A stretch of DNA of 64,000 nt from Bacteroidales bacterium (GCA_017439305.1 JAFSJK010000022.1:1-64000); one strand, 5' to 3'; counted from the stretch's first letter, positions 1-8,588 are shown. The notes: a model not told the origin generated them from the sequence alone. Program-made: numbers and translations.

Positions 1-723
1 AGGAAAGTCGAAATGGGCGTTGAACTCATCGGCCACAGCCTGCGAATTGCCGGCATCATCCAGCAGCAGATAACAGACGAAGTTGGCTCCGCCGTAACTT
101 CCTTTCTGGACATCTCCGACGGTCAGGTACAGGTCATTCCCCAGCTGCGTGTTCGTCGGGAAGTCCTCATACACGCCGGTCACGGTGATTTCACGTGGAA
201 TCTCCATATACTTGGCATCCGTATTCAGCAACTTGCCAATCGCCCGTTCTCCCGGGAACAGGTTTTCCGCCAGCGACCGGGGAATAATCACGGAATTGGG
301 TCCTTCCAGCGCATGGGAATCGCCCTCTATCATCTTGATGCCGAACACATCGATGAAACGCTCCGACACGAAGACCAGATCCCGCTTGTAGCCTGCAGGG
401 GCCTTTCCTTCCTCTGCCACGGAAAAATAGATTTCCCCGATAAAAGGCATGAACGTACATCCCGCCTCGATATGGGCTGATGAACTGATGATGTCATCGG
501 CAAAGCCCCTCGGGAGGATATTCCTGAACAGCGACTCATCGCCTTTCTTATCGGCCCTGAACACCCGTTCCGCCGTCGGATGACACTTATCGAACGACAG
601 CTCATAGTCTGCCTGCAGGAATATCAGGGCGAAGGCAAGCAGCGCCGCCACCAGTCCCGTGAAGTTCAGGACCACCGCTACCGGATAGCGGCGGATGAGG
701 CTCTTTAGGTTTCGTAGAATCAT
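1..723 (-). CDS. ABC transporter permease, MacB/FtsX type (partial)
   Basis: The frame is open from an ATG at 723 to the left edge, giving 241 residues with no stop, so the C-terminal part lies outside the window. Residues about 14-37 are one hydrophobic segment. A soluble region follows with motifs such as RFIDVFGIKMIEGD and VIIPRSLAENLFPG, typical of the MacB-like periplasmic core domain of FtsX-family permeases. Such proteins work with an ABC ATPase in the inner membrane on envelope substrates; the substrate cannot be told here. Two tandem inverted repeats lie 101-152 bases upstream of the start. I am confident of the family, not of the role. Confidence 0.85.
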   Translation of the reverse strand, partial: MILRNLKSLIRRYPVAVVLNFTGLVAALLAFALIFLQADYELSFDKCHPTAERVFRADKKGDESLFRNILPRGFADDIISSSAHIEAGCTFMPFIGEIYFSVAEEGKAPAGYKRDLVFVSERFIDVFGIKMIEGDSHALEGPNSVIIPRSLAENLFPGERAIGKLLNTDAKYMEIPREITVTGVYEDFPTNTQLGNDLYLTVGDVQKGSYGGANFVCYLLLDDAGNSQAVADEFNAHFDFP

Positions 724-823
724 TTTGCTTGTTTACACGATTGTCTAGTTGTCCAACCACCAATCTAATAGTATGCCGCATTGCTCAATATGTTGATATA
801 CAAGCAAATGCAAATTTGGCGAT

Positions 824-875
824 TGTGTAAAGACTGTAAAGTCCTTTACACATAGTGTAAATATGTCTTTACACT
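824..875. promoter_or_regulatory. Tandem inverted repeats (operator-like)
   Basis: TGTGTAAAG (824-832) pairs with CTTTACACA (844-852), and AGTGTAAA (854-861) pairs with TTTACACT (868-875). Both repeats are perfect and share a GTGTAAA half-site; a further half-site TTTACAC lies at 732-738. They sit 101-152 bases upstream of the permease start at 723, a distance that suits an activator site. The binding protein is unknown. Confidence 0.5.
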
Positions 876-1146
876 TCCTGGGCCAGCCAAAAGGCTATTG
901 CAGCACTTTTTGGCTGCACCAAGCAGAATGTTTCCTACCACATGGGGAAGATATTCGCGAGCGGTGAGCTGGAGCGCTCTGCGGTCGTCAAAGAAATTTA
1001 GATTACCGCACAGAGTGGCGCCAGAGGCCTATCTGAAGAAAAAAGTACTCTATTATAATCTGAATGCGATCGCAGAGAGCCATACAGACGAAATGGCCAC
1101 AATGGTCAAGGTTGTCGTCAGCCTGATAAACCGGAAGAATCAGTGA
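864..1146 (+). pseudogene. Decayed RhuM-family gene fragment
   Basis: In one frame from the Trp codon at 879 the translation reads ASQKAIAALFGCTKQNVSYH, then a stretch containing GKIFASGELERSAVVKEI. This is the N-terminal DNA-binding-like block of RhuM-family proteins. It is cut by a TAG at 999-1001. Further on, another frame (about 1030-1075) gives VLYYNLNAIAES, matching the following YNLDAI region of the family, so a frameshift is also present. No start codon is seen and the C-terminal part is missing. RhuM genes usually sit in genomic islands, so this is probably a relic of acquired DNA. The family match is by eye. Confidence 0.65.
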
Positions 1147-1189
1147 GTTGAGCCGCTTTATTTGTTGCGAGAGATTGTTCTTTAAAACA

Positions 1190-1648
1190 TCACTGACGTA
1201 ACCCTATTATGCAGATTTGCACGGTGACGCAGGAGTTATTTACGAACGTTGTGTACCACATTTCTACCACGCTTTCTACAACTAATTGATTATCAATGAA
1301 TTCGAAATTCCGCATCGGGAAGTAGCTGAAACTTCCAACGCGATGGGGCGTTATCCGCAGGCCCGCAGGGCCATCGGCAACAACCGTTGGCGGAATGCCC
1401 AGACGAGGAATCGTATTGGTCTGTCCGGCGGCTCCGGGGACACGCTGATAGCCCGCCTCGTCGCCAGTAGGAGGCAGAGGGACACCGGTATAATTCATCC
1501 CCTCGATAGACCCCACCAAAAGCTGGGCCTTCTCCTCCAGCGTCATCGCCTTCAGGACTTTGTCAATGTTCTTCTCCGATAGCTGCGGCTGTGCCAGCGC
1601 CGTGAAGGATACGGCTGCGCTCAACAGGACAGTTGTCAATCGTTTCAT
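1190..1648 (-). pseudogene. Truncated GH3 beta-glucosidase N-terminus
   Basis: The 152-residue frame begins with a signal peptide (MKRLTTVLLSAAVSFTALAQ) and then reads as the start of a glycoside hydrolase family 3 enzyme: AMTLEEKAQLLVGS, NTIPRLGIPPTVVADGPAGL. GH3 enzymes are normally 700-850 residues. Homology stops near residue 100-105 (about 1335-1345), followed by 40-odd unrelated residues from sequence that looks like a mobile-element end. The nucleophile domain is missing, so the product cannot be an active glycosidase. It points away from the intact GH3 gene at 1787 and may be the remnant of a second GH3 cut by insertion or deletion. Confidence 0.8.
1251..1326. other. Mobile-element-end-like sequence (copy A)
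   Basis: Three related short repeats (GTGTACCAC 1251-1259, TTTCTACCAC 1261-1270, TTTCTACAAC 1273-1282) are followed by GATTATCAA (1288-1296) and TTCCGCATCGGGAAGTAGC (1308-1326). The last motif recurs with 17 of 19 bases identical at 5953-5971, in the same orientation and also next to a GATAATCAA. It lies at the break point of the truncated GH3 gene. I read it as an old integration end; no recombinase gene is present. Confidence 0.35.
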
Positions 1649-1751
1649 ACGTATGCGGTTTTTAACGGTGCAAAGATCTTTTGATTTCCGTCCGCTCGCT
1701 GAACCGTCCGTTCAATCTTCCCGACGATTTGTTCAATCCTTTCCGGAAGGC

Positions 1752-1782
1752 TTTCGTACCTTATTTTAATGGATTATCTTTG
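1752..1782 (+). promoter_or_regulatory. Promoter of GH3 gene
   Basis: TATCTTTG at 1775-1782 matches the Bacteroidetes -7 element; TTTC at 1752-1755 is a near -33 element at a 19-base spacing. The ATG at 1787 lies four bases after the -7 element, so the mRNA would be nearly leaderless. Confidence 0.6.
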
Positions 1783-1786
1783 TGAC

Positions 1787-4075
1787 ATGAACTTGAAAAA
1801 CATCACCATCGCCCTGGCCGCTACGCTGTTTGCAGCCGCCTGCGCCCCCAAGTCCGACATGGACAAGTACATAGACGACCTGATGTCCCGGATGACCCTG
1901 GAACAGAAGATCGGCCAGTTGAACCTGCATTCCGCACCGGGTTTCATCTCGGCCATCCGCGTGACGGAGGAGGACGAGAATGTCAAACTCCTGCGGGCGG
2001 GCCAGCTCGGCGGCCTGTACGGGACCGGCAATACGGAATACATCCGCGACATCCAGCAGGTCGCCCTGGAGTCCGGGGCGGGCATTCCGCTCATTATCGG
2101 CATGGACGTCATCCACGGCTTCCAGACCGTGTTCCCGGTGCCGCTGGCCCTGTCCACGTCCTGGAACATGGACCTGGTGGAGCAGACGGCCCGGATTGCT
2201 GCGACGGAAGCGTCCGCCGCCGGCATCAACTGGGTGTTCAGCCCGATGGTGGACATTTGCCGCGACGCCCGCTGGGGCCGGATCGTGGAAGGCGGCGGCG
2301 AGGACCCGTATCTGGGCGGAGAATTGGCAAAGGCCTATGTACGCGGCTATCAGGGTACGAACGGGGTCTATGACGACCACGACGTGATGGTGTGCGTCAA
2401 GCACTACGCGCTGTACGGCGGTGCCGAGGCTGGCCGGGACTACAATTCCGTGTTCCTGAGCCGCCAGGAGGCCTTGAATGGCTATATGCGGCCGTATCAG
2501 CAGGCGGCTTACGCAGGTGCTGCGAGCTACATGTCCTCGTTCAATGAGTTCGAAGGTATTCCGGCGTCGATGAACAAGTACTTGATGGACGACCTGCTGC
2601 GGAAAGATTGGGGCTTCGACGGATTCATTGTTTCCGACGCCACGGCCATCGCCGAGGAAGTGAACCACGGCATCGGCGACCTGCAGGAAGTATCGGCCCG
2701 ATCCCTCCAGGCCGGACTGGACATGGACATGAACTCCGACGGTTATGTGGGCACGCTCCAGAAGTCCCTGGCCGAAGGCCGCGTGACCGAGGCCGATATT
2801 GACAAGGCCTGCCGCCGCATCCTGGAGGCGAAATACAAGCTGGGATTGTTCGAGAATCCGTTCAAGTACCTGGATTCTTCCCGGGCGGCGAAAGAAATCT
2901 ATACCCCGGAGCACCTCGCTTTCGCCCGCAAGGCTGCGCAGGAGTCCATGGTGCTTCTCAAGAACAATGGCGTCCTGCCGTTGTCCAAGAACCAGCGCAT
3001 CGCCGTGGTGGGCCCACTGGCCCAGGATACTTCCGCGATGGCCGGAACCTGGTCCATGTCCGACCACAATGGCCAAAGCGTCACCCCGTATCAAGGCATC
3101 GCCGAGCTCGCAAAGGCATCCCATGCCGAAGGCAGCTGGCTCTTCAAAGACAAGGAACAGGAAGAATCCGTCCGATTCGGGTTGTACAAGATATTCATGC
3201 CGGGCTTCCAGGTTCCAGAAATCCATACCGTGCCGCAGGAGCGGCTCATCGCCGAGGCGGTCGCCAAGGCCCGCCGGGCCGATGTGGTCGTCGCCTGTGT
3301 GGGCGAGATTGCCAATCTCAACGGCGAAGGCGCTTCCCGCACGGACATCTCCATCCCCGATGCCCAGAAAGAGCTCCTGAAGGCCCTGAAAGCCACCGGA
3401 AAGCCGGTCGTGATGGTCCTTGTGACCGGTCGTCCGCTCACCCTTACCTGGGAAGACGCCGAGATGGACGCCATCCTGAATGTCTGGAGCCCCGGCTCCG
3501 AAGGCGGCCACGCGATTGCCGACGTCCTCTTCGGCGACGTGAACCCGTCGGCGAAACTCACGACGTCCTTCCCCCGCAACGTAGGCCAGCTGCCGCTGTA
3601 TTACAACCACAAGAACACCGGCCGCCCGCACCCGGACGACAAGCCGTACCAGAAGTTCGTCAGTTGCTACATCGACGAAATCAACGCCCCGCTGTATCCG
3701 TTCGGATACGGCCTCAGCTATACTACTTACTCCTACTCCCCTGTCACGTTAAGTTCGTCCGAAATGCCCATGGACGGCTCTGTGACGGCTTCCGTAACCG
3801 TCACCAACACGGGTTCCCGCGCAGGCGACGAGATTGTCCAACTCTATATCCACGACATCTACGCCACTTCCACGCGCCCGGTCAAGGAACTCAAAGGCTT
3901 CCGGAAAGTGCACCTGGAACCCGGTGCATCGGCCCAGGTCGATTTCACGCTCAACAAGGATGACCTCTCCTACTACAACCACGACCTCCAGTGGGTCTGC
4001 GAGCCAGGCGATTTCGAGATCATGATCGGCCCGAACAGCCGGGATACGGAAGGAATAAACCTACGTGTTCAATAG
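1787..4075 (+). CDS. Glycoside hydrolase family 3 beta-glucosidase (BglX-like)
   Basis: This 762-residue lipoprotein starts at the ATG at 1787; an in-frame ATG at 1769 lies upstream of the -7 element and is unlikely to be used. The signal peptide ends in a lipobox (AAACAP). A GH3 TIM-barrel domain follows, with KHYALYGG and the nucleophile Asp in GFIVSDATAI (about residue 284), then the GH3 C-terminal domain (HLAFARKAAQESMVLLKNNG) and a fibronectin-III-like tail (VTNTGSRAGDEIVQLYI). It probably removes terminal beta-glucosyl or related units from oligosaccharides in the periplasm or at the cell surface. The exact substrate is unknown. Its end overlaps the convergent ATPase gene by seven bases. 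Confidence 0.93.
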   Translation: MNLKNITIALAATLFAAACAPKSDMDKYIDDLMSRMTLEQKIGQLNLHSAPGFISAIRVTEEDENVKLLRAGQLGGLYGTGNTEYIRDIQQVALESGAGIPLIIGMDVIHGFQTVFPVPLALSTSWNMDLVEQTARIAATEASAAGINWVFSPMVDICRDARWGRIVEGGGEDPYLGGELAKAYVRGYQGTNGVYDDHDVMVCVKHYALYGGAEAGRDYNSVFLSRQEALNGYMRPYQQAAYAGAASYMSSFNEFEGIPASMNKYLMDDLLRKDWGFDGFIVSDATAIAEEVNHGIGDLQEVSARSLQAGLDMDMNSDGYVGTLQKSLAEGRVTEADIDKACRRILEAKYKLGLFENPFKYLDSSRAAKEIYTPEHLAFARKAAQESMVLLKNNGVLPLSKNQRIAVVGPLAQDTSAMAGTWSMSDHNGQSVTPYQGIAELAKASHAEGSWLFKDKEQEESVRFGLYKIFMPGFQVPEIHTVPQERLIAEAVAKARRADVVVACVGEIANLNGEGASRTDISIPDAQKELLKALKATGKPVVMVLVTGRPLTLTWEDAEMDAILNVWSPGSEGGHAIADVLFGDVNPSAKLTTSFPRNVGQLPLYYNHKNTGRPHPDDKPYQKFVSCYIDEINAPLYPFGYGLSYTTYSYSPVTLSSSEMPMDGSVTASVTVTNTGSRAGDEIVQLYIHDIYATSTRPVKELKGFRKVHLEPGASAQVDFTLNKDDLSYYNHDLQWVCEPGDFEIMIGPNSRDTEGINLRVQ

Positions 4076-5271
4076 AGGAAACCGGCCAGCCAGAGAGGAA
4101 GTTTCTTTCCGACAGGGAATTCCATTTCATCTGCAAAGACATATGAGTCTGGAATATCAGCAATCTGTTCGAAGGATTTATCCTTCCCGCCGACTTCGAC
4201 CGTGATACGGCCGTCGATAAGGAAATCCCCACTGGTTTTCCCGTACTCAACGGTATGACCCTTCGAAAGTTGGTTCACAAAGAAGCATTCTCTAACGGTA
4301 CCGATATTCTCCCTCGATCCCAATGCATAGAGGATGTTGGGATTGTGGACATAAATCTTATCGGGTTTCTGCATCTTTGTCACCGAGACATTGCTCGAAT
4401 AGAGAAGATGAAGGAGTTCTGCCTTCTTCATGCCCGACAGATAGCTAAGCACGGTCGCCTTGTTCAGTTCCAGGTAGGAGGCCAGCTTGGCAATATTCAC
4501 TTTATAGGGGACATTGTCGCACAGGAACATCAACATGGCCTTCAACTTCCGGGTGTTAGCGGGGGCCACCCCACAGAACTCCGTCATCTCCTGGTCAATG
4601 ATAAAAATGACAACGTTCTCAATCCTGCTGTAGTAATCTTCAACGTCCCCGTCATAAAAGGGATAATAGCCCGCCCGAAGGTAGGATTCGAACAAGGGCT
4701 GGGGATGACAGGCTTCGCAAACCCGGGTACAGATGGCATCAGGGTTGGATAGAATCTCCTCCAACTTGAAGACGGGAAGCTCAATACCGTGATAGAATCT
4801 GAGGTACTCCCTGAAAGATAGCCCCGCGAGATCCTGGCTTCGCACGCGGCGGGACAAGTCCGCGTCCGCATTCAGAATCTGAAGTAGCGAAGATCCCGAG
4901 AAGGTGACTTTCATTTCAGGATACAGGTCAATGATCTCTTTTATCTCTTTGCTCCAACTGGGATACTTGTGTACTTCATCAAGAAACAGATGCTTCCCTC
5001 CCATCAAGTGAAATCGCTCAGCCAGGTCAAGCAATGAATGACTCGTGAAGTACATACTGTCCATCAGGCAATACAAGGCCTCCCCCGCCTGAATCCCATA
5101 GTTCAACTTGATATACTGGCGCATCAGCGTAGTCTTGCCTACACCTCGTGAACCACGTATGGCAACCAACTGTTTCTCCCATGGTATGGTGTTCATGGCT
5201 TCCCGGATGATATTTGTGGTCACCTGGGAAATCAATTTGCGGTGCTTCTTGAAAAGAGTTTCCATGGTCAT
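4069..5271 (-). CDS. AAA-family ATPase, DUF4143-like
   Basis: The 400-residue protein has a Walker A motif (GSRGVGKTT, about residue 45), a Walker B-like segment (KHLFLDEVHKYP) and a sensor-like FSGSS. This is the layout of the bacterial and archaeal ATPases that carry a C-terminal DUF4143 region with a restriction-nuclease-like fold; here the C-terminus contains FLIDGRITVEVGGK. The cellular role of the family is unclear. The ATG at 5271 is used, with another at 5265. Base composition is more AT-rich than in flanking core genes, which suggests transfer. A 16-base perfect palindrome lies about 60 bases upstream. It resembles the ATPase at 7010-8359 in general plan but not closely in sequence. 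Confidence 0.85.
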   Translation of the reverse strand: MTMETLFKKHRKLISQVTTNIIREAMNTIPWEKQLVAIRGSRGVGKTTLMRQYIKLNYGIQAGEALYCLMDSMYFTSHSLLDLAERFHLMGGKHLFLDEVHKYPSWSKEIKEIIDLYPEMKVTFSGSSLLQILNADADLSRRVRSQDLAGLSFREYLRFYHGIELPVFKLEEILSNPDAICTRVCEACHPQPLFESYLRAGYYPFYDGDVEDYYSRIENVVIFIIDQEMTEFCGVAPANTRKLKAMLMFLCDNVPYKVNIAKLASYLELNKATVLSYLSGMKKAELLHLLYSSNVSVTKMQKPDKIYVHNPNILYALGSRENIGTVRECFFVNQLSKGHTVEYGKTSGDFLIDGRITVEVGGKDKSFEQIADIPDSYVFADEMEFPVGKKLPLWLAGFLY

Positions 5272-5332
5272 CTGCTTTATTCAGAGCAAAAAAAGAAAAG
5301 TTTATTAGAATAACCAAATTATCCACAAAAAA

Positions 5333-5348
5333 GGTTATTGCAATAACC
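5333..5348. promoter_or_regulatory. Perfect palindrome upstream of ATPase gene
   Basis: GGTTATTGCAATAACC is a perfect 16-base palindrome about 60 bases before the ATPase start at 5271. A second half-site AATAACC lies at 5309-5315. Its place in the promoter region suggests an operator. Confidence 0.45.
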
Positions 5349-5826
5349 GATTTTTGAAATTACTGATCAAACTTATAACAGGCATTTTCGAAGATTATAA
5401 ACCTTATCTCTCGAAGTTTGCAAATGGCCGGAAATTGGTTTTGCTACTGCTAATGCATCGCTTTGAAACAGTATCAACAAAGGCAAAAGGCGAATCCTTA
5501 TGGCCGATTGCAAGTCCTTATCTATATTCTGGTAGAAGAAAAAAGAGGGTCCTGGTTATCTGCCAGTATAGTCCAGTCATGAATTAGATATACCAAACTG
5601 ACCATACAACCATATCTCTATACGCTGAAGAGTGTCGTTCTTTTCTGAGAATACACTGGAAAGGCGAGTTTGTATCAAGAATGATTAAAGATTGAAGACG
5701 CTCATTTCTTATGTAAAACTTGTTACACAATCTTGACACGTCTCCAGAATCCAGAAAACAGGCCTATTCTCTCTTTTACCCGAGTAAATAAAGCATCATC
5801 GAGGAAGACTCTTCGAGATTGGGTCT

Positions 5827-5971
5827 GATTCTGTCACAATGGTTGTCACAAAAAACGCCGATTCCGTCACAATTGTGGCAAATGGAATGCATAATCGACT
5901 GATAATCAAATCACATTAAAGCCCTCTGACAGTCCTTGGAAAGTAAGTAATATTCTGCATCGGAAAGTAGC
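5827..5971. other. Mobile-element-end-like sequence (copy B)
   Basis: Direct repeats GATTCTGTCACAAT and GATTCCGTCACAAT (33 bases apart, one mismatch) precede GATAATCAA and TTCTGCATCGGAAAGTAGC (5953-5971). The arrangement parallels that at 1251-1326 in the same orientation. In Bacteroidetes, short direct repeats like these can be arm sites of tyrosine-recombinase elements. No integrase gene is seen, so this is inference. Confidence 0.35.
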
Positions 5972-5983
5972 CATTGGTCGCCA

Positions 5984-6916
5984 TTAACCGAACAAACTGA
6001 GTTCCTTCGATAGGAAAGATTCCTGCTTCAGCGGCTTGACGGTATCGGTCGGCAGCAGATGTCCCAGCAGCAGCGGAGATTTCGGATCGTGGGTGAGATA
6101 GTTCTGCATAGCCTTTGCGTGGTCTTTGTTGGCGTAGCAGTAGCGGCAACCGTTGGGGCAGGAGTTGTAGTCCCCCAGTCCCCTGCTCTCCATGCAAAGA
6201 CATCCGGCGCGGTTTCCTTGATGGGGCGTTTTCTTGAAATGGATACCCAATGCGTTGGAGAAGATTTCCGCCGTCATGCAGCCGCTCCGGTGGATGCCGA
6301 ACGGCTCGTAGTCCTCCTTCGTAGCGCAGGTTTGGAGATACAGGCCGTTTTTTCGGGCAATGGTCCCCATCCCCTGGGCAAGCGTCAGCTTATCTTGCTC
6401 CGATACGGGCCGTAGTTCCGGCATATTGACCTCCAGTTTCTTGTACATTTCCACAAAAGAAAAGATGCAGCGATCCACATAGGGAGTCAGTTCACGGGCC
6501 ATTCGGTCAAAAGTCTCCAGATGCCGCTCTATGGTGTATTTCTCCGTCAGGAGCACCGGGTCATAGCGCCAGGCAATCTTCTCCGGCCCCACCTGGGCGG
6601 CCAATGCTTTGAGTGTCCGAATACTGTCATCGATGGAAGGTACGCGCGGCTCTATGTCCATTCCGTAGGCCGTGATCGTATAGTGGTAGTAGCAGTTGAA
6701 CCGGTCGGAAATCTCATGGACGCGCGTCAGGATGGGACTGTAATCTTTGGAGCAGAAGACCACCACGTCCAACGTCTCCGGATTCAGTTCAATCCGGTTC
6801 ACAATCTCCGGGAACAACGGATTCCGGGACAGGACATAGCCCTCCTGGAAGCGGTTCAGCAACCACTCGCTATAGTATTGGACGGTATCTGTCCGTCCAC
6901 CGGTGTTCAAGATCAT
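5984..6916 (-). CDS. DUF1848 family protein
   Basis: The 310-residue protein starts MILNTGGRTDTVQYYSEW and has the DUF1848 core, including FCSKDYSPIL and TAYGMDIEPRVP. It ends with a cysteine cluster (GCLCMESRGLGDYNSCPNGC, then RYCYAN) and a C-terminal KQESFL..LSLFG typical of full-length members. The family has a TIM-barrel-like sequence reminiscent of radical SAM or photolyase-type proteins, but its activity is not established. Length and both ends look intact. It lies between two AAA ATPase genes in the AT-richer patch and may have arrived with them. Confidence 0.85.
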   Translation of the reverse strand: MILNTGGRTDTVQYYSEWLLNRFQEGYVLSRNPLFPEIVNRIELNPETLDVVVFCSKDYSPILTRVHEISDRFNCYYHYTITAYGMDIEPRVPSIDDSIRTLKALAAQVGPEKIAWRYDPVLLTEKYTIERHLETFDRMARELTPYVDRCIFSFVEMYKKLEVNMPELRPVSEQDKLTLAQGMGTIARKNGLYLQTCATKEDYEPFGIHRSGCMTAEIFSNALGIHFKKTPHQGNRAGCLCMESRGLGDYNSCPNGCRYCYANKDHAKAMQNYLTHDPKSPLLLGHLLPTDTVKPLKQESFLSKELSLFG

Positions 6917-7009
6917 CTCTTCCTCTTTTTCTGACCCATCCGGTCATAGTGGCTCCACATCATTCTTTAGGAAACAACAGTATTACTCCGGTCTCCTTAG
7001 CCTTTGCTG

Positions 7010-8359
7010 TTACATGTCATCCATCGAGAGGCTTGAGAGCACTATCTTGTTCTTTCTGGCCTGCTTCTCCTTGGAAGAGAAGTACGCTGTTTTCTCTTCA
7101 AGAAGCCCCTTATCGAACTTCTCCGGATTGCGCTTCACCTCTATCACATCGAGTACATTCTCTTTCAAACGAAGAGCAACAATATCCAGTTCAGCCTGCT
7201 GGTGATTCCCATCTTTGTCAATGTAACCTTTAGGGTCCCACCATCCTCCGATATCGCGATATTCCATGCTCTCCACGAGTTTCAACTTGAAGTATCTCTC
7301 GAGAACGTCGCCAGAATAGGTCTCATAATCATCTTCCATTATTCTGCGCAATGCCGGGTACTGACCGATTTCGATAAGTCGCTGGTTCTTCTCCACATAG
7401 CGGAACCAGAAACGCAGGAAGATGTCGCTGATTTCGTAACGTACAGTCTGAGTTTTGGGCTTTGCCCAAATAGGCCGGATTTTCCGGATGAGGTCATAAG
7501 TATCTTCCAGTTTTAGCAGTTGCCCACCAAGACTCTTTCCCCCCAGGTAGTCTTCAATGGAAGCCTGAGTATTATACCCCAAAGATATTGCCTGAAGGAT
7601 CGAGAAGTACGTCGCATACTTCTTTCCAAATTCCTGGACGAGGAGTTTCCTCCCCTCCTCTATCAAAGGGGAGTCCTCCTTGCAGATTTTGGCGATCATC
7701 TTTCCGCAAGTCGTGGCTTTCACATCAATGAACAACTCCACATATTTAGGGATGCCACCAGTAAAAGTATAGAGTGCAAGGAGATCGTCGTTGGAGTATC
7801 CCGGAGCGTTGTCCTCCATGATTTGTTTGAGGACTAATGTGGGGAAAGCCTGTAGTTTGATGGTCGAATCCTGTCTCCCGTAAAGAGGTTCTTTCCTGTC
7901 TTTGAAAAGTTTCTCCATCAGGGAATAAACGGAACCGCTGACAACCATATTCACATGGCTCTCCTTCTGGTATTTGTCCCACCAGTTCTGAATATCGCTG
8001 TATATGGATGGATTGATCTCCAGGAAATTCTGAAATTCATCAAAGACGAGCGTGTATTTCCGGCGCGTTCCTTCCTCCATAAAGAAACGAAAGACATCTC
8101 TGAAAGCACCCATCGGAGGGACGAATACCCCGGTCTTCTCCTGGAACTCTTCGCAGAATTCCCCGCACAGGACTGATTCGCTTTTCTTACCTACGAATAG
8201 ATATACATAGGGTTCATCCTGATAGGCTTCCTTGATAAGAGTCGTCTTCCCTATACGTCTCCTTCCGGTGACAACCGTAAGTCGGGAATAACCATTGTAC
8301 GATAGTTCCCTCATTTCGCGCAGTGTCTTCAACTGCTCTTCCCTGTCATAAAACTTCAT
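7010..8359 (-). CDS. AAA-family ATPase with DUF234-like C-terminus
   Basis: The 449-residue protein opens MKFYDREEQLKTL and has Walker A (TGRRRIGKTT, about residue 31) and Walker B (YTLVFDEFQNFLE). The C-terminal third contains RYEISDIFLRFWFRYV and AELDIVALRL...VIEVKRN, an arrangement like a PD-(D/E)XK nuclease core, as in ATPases with a DUF234 domain. These proteins are widespread in Bacteroidetes and Archaea; their role is not settled, though defence or toxin-like functions have been proposed. The gene is AT-richer than core genes here. A 14-base palindrome lies 12-25 bases upstream of the start, suggesting tight control. Confidence 0.87.
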   Translation of the reverse strand: MKFYDREEQLKTLREMRELSYNGYSRLTVVTGRRRIGKTTLIKEAYQDEPYVYLFVGKKSESVLCGEFCEEFQEKTGVFVPPMGAFRDVFRFFMEEGTRRKYTLVFDEFQNFLEINPSIYSDIQNWWDKYQKESHVNMVVSGSVYSLMEKLFKDRKEPLYGRQDSTIKLQAFPTLVLKQIMEDNAPGYSNDDLLALYTFTGGIPKYVELFIDVKATTCGKMIAKICKEDSPLIEEGRKLLVQEFGKKYATYFSILQAISLGYNTQASIEDYLGGKSLGGQLLKLEDTYDLIRKIRPIWAKPKTQTVRYEISDIFLRFWFRYVEKNQRLIEIGQYPALRRIMEDDYETYSGDVLERYFKLKLVESMEYRDIGGWWDPKGYIDKDGNHQQAELDIVALRLKENVLDVIEVKRNPEKFDKGLLEEKTAYFSSKEKQARKNKIVLSSLSMDDM

Positions 8360-8370
8360 TTCATTAAAAT

Positions 8371-8384
8371 TTTACGGCCGTAAA
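8371..8384. promoter_or_regulatory. Perfect palindrome upstream of second ATPase gene
   Basis: TTTACGGCCGTAAA is a perfect 14-base palindrome just upstream of the ATG at 8359, followed by a second half-site TTTTACG at 8385-8391. A repressor bound here would block the start region. Confidence 0.45.
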
Positions 8385-8588
8385 TTTTACGACTGTTGCA
8401 AAGTTAGTAAAAAGAATCGAATGCGCAAGAGTGAAAGCAAAAAAGAGATAGACTGAAAGAGCATTCGGAGACTTTCCAAATAATTGACATTATTGTCATA
8501 AGTTTGGAAACCAAGATGCTTTTATGTGGAACGAGCTCTGCCACTCATACGAAATCGTGCTTCCAGATGCATTTCGCCGAAAAATGCG

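Larger units (their letters stand above)
5272..5983. other. AT-rich spacer without a supportable gene
   Basis: This stretch of about 700 bases is clearly more AT-rich than its surroundings. It holds the palindrome at 5333-5348 and, at the other end, direct repeats GATTCTGTCACAAT (5827-5840) and GATTCCGTCACAAT (5860-5873) with GGTTGTCACAA between them. GATAATCAA (5901-5909) and a motif shared with 1308-1326 (5953-5971) follow. An open frame at 5354-5587 has no recognisable features. The spacer is probably residue of acquired DNA. Confidence 0.5.

Noticed and set aside
724..820. Sigma-54 promoter before the ABC permease
   Set aside because: I looked for a GG-N10-GC pair in the right place on the minus strand and found none, although the palindromes upstream would suit an enhancer-binding protein.
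1766..3631. Long open frame antisense to the GH3 gene
   Set aside because: It lies wholly opposite a gene with clear catalytic motifs and its translation has low-complexity His/Gly/Arg-rich composition without any family signature, as expected for a GC-rich shadow.
5354..5587. 77-residue open frame in the AT-rich spacer
   Set aside because: It starts at TTG, has no motif or signal sequence, and lies in decayed sequence; chance is the simpler explanation.
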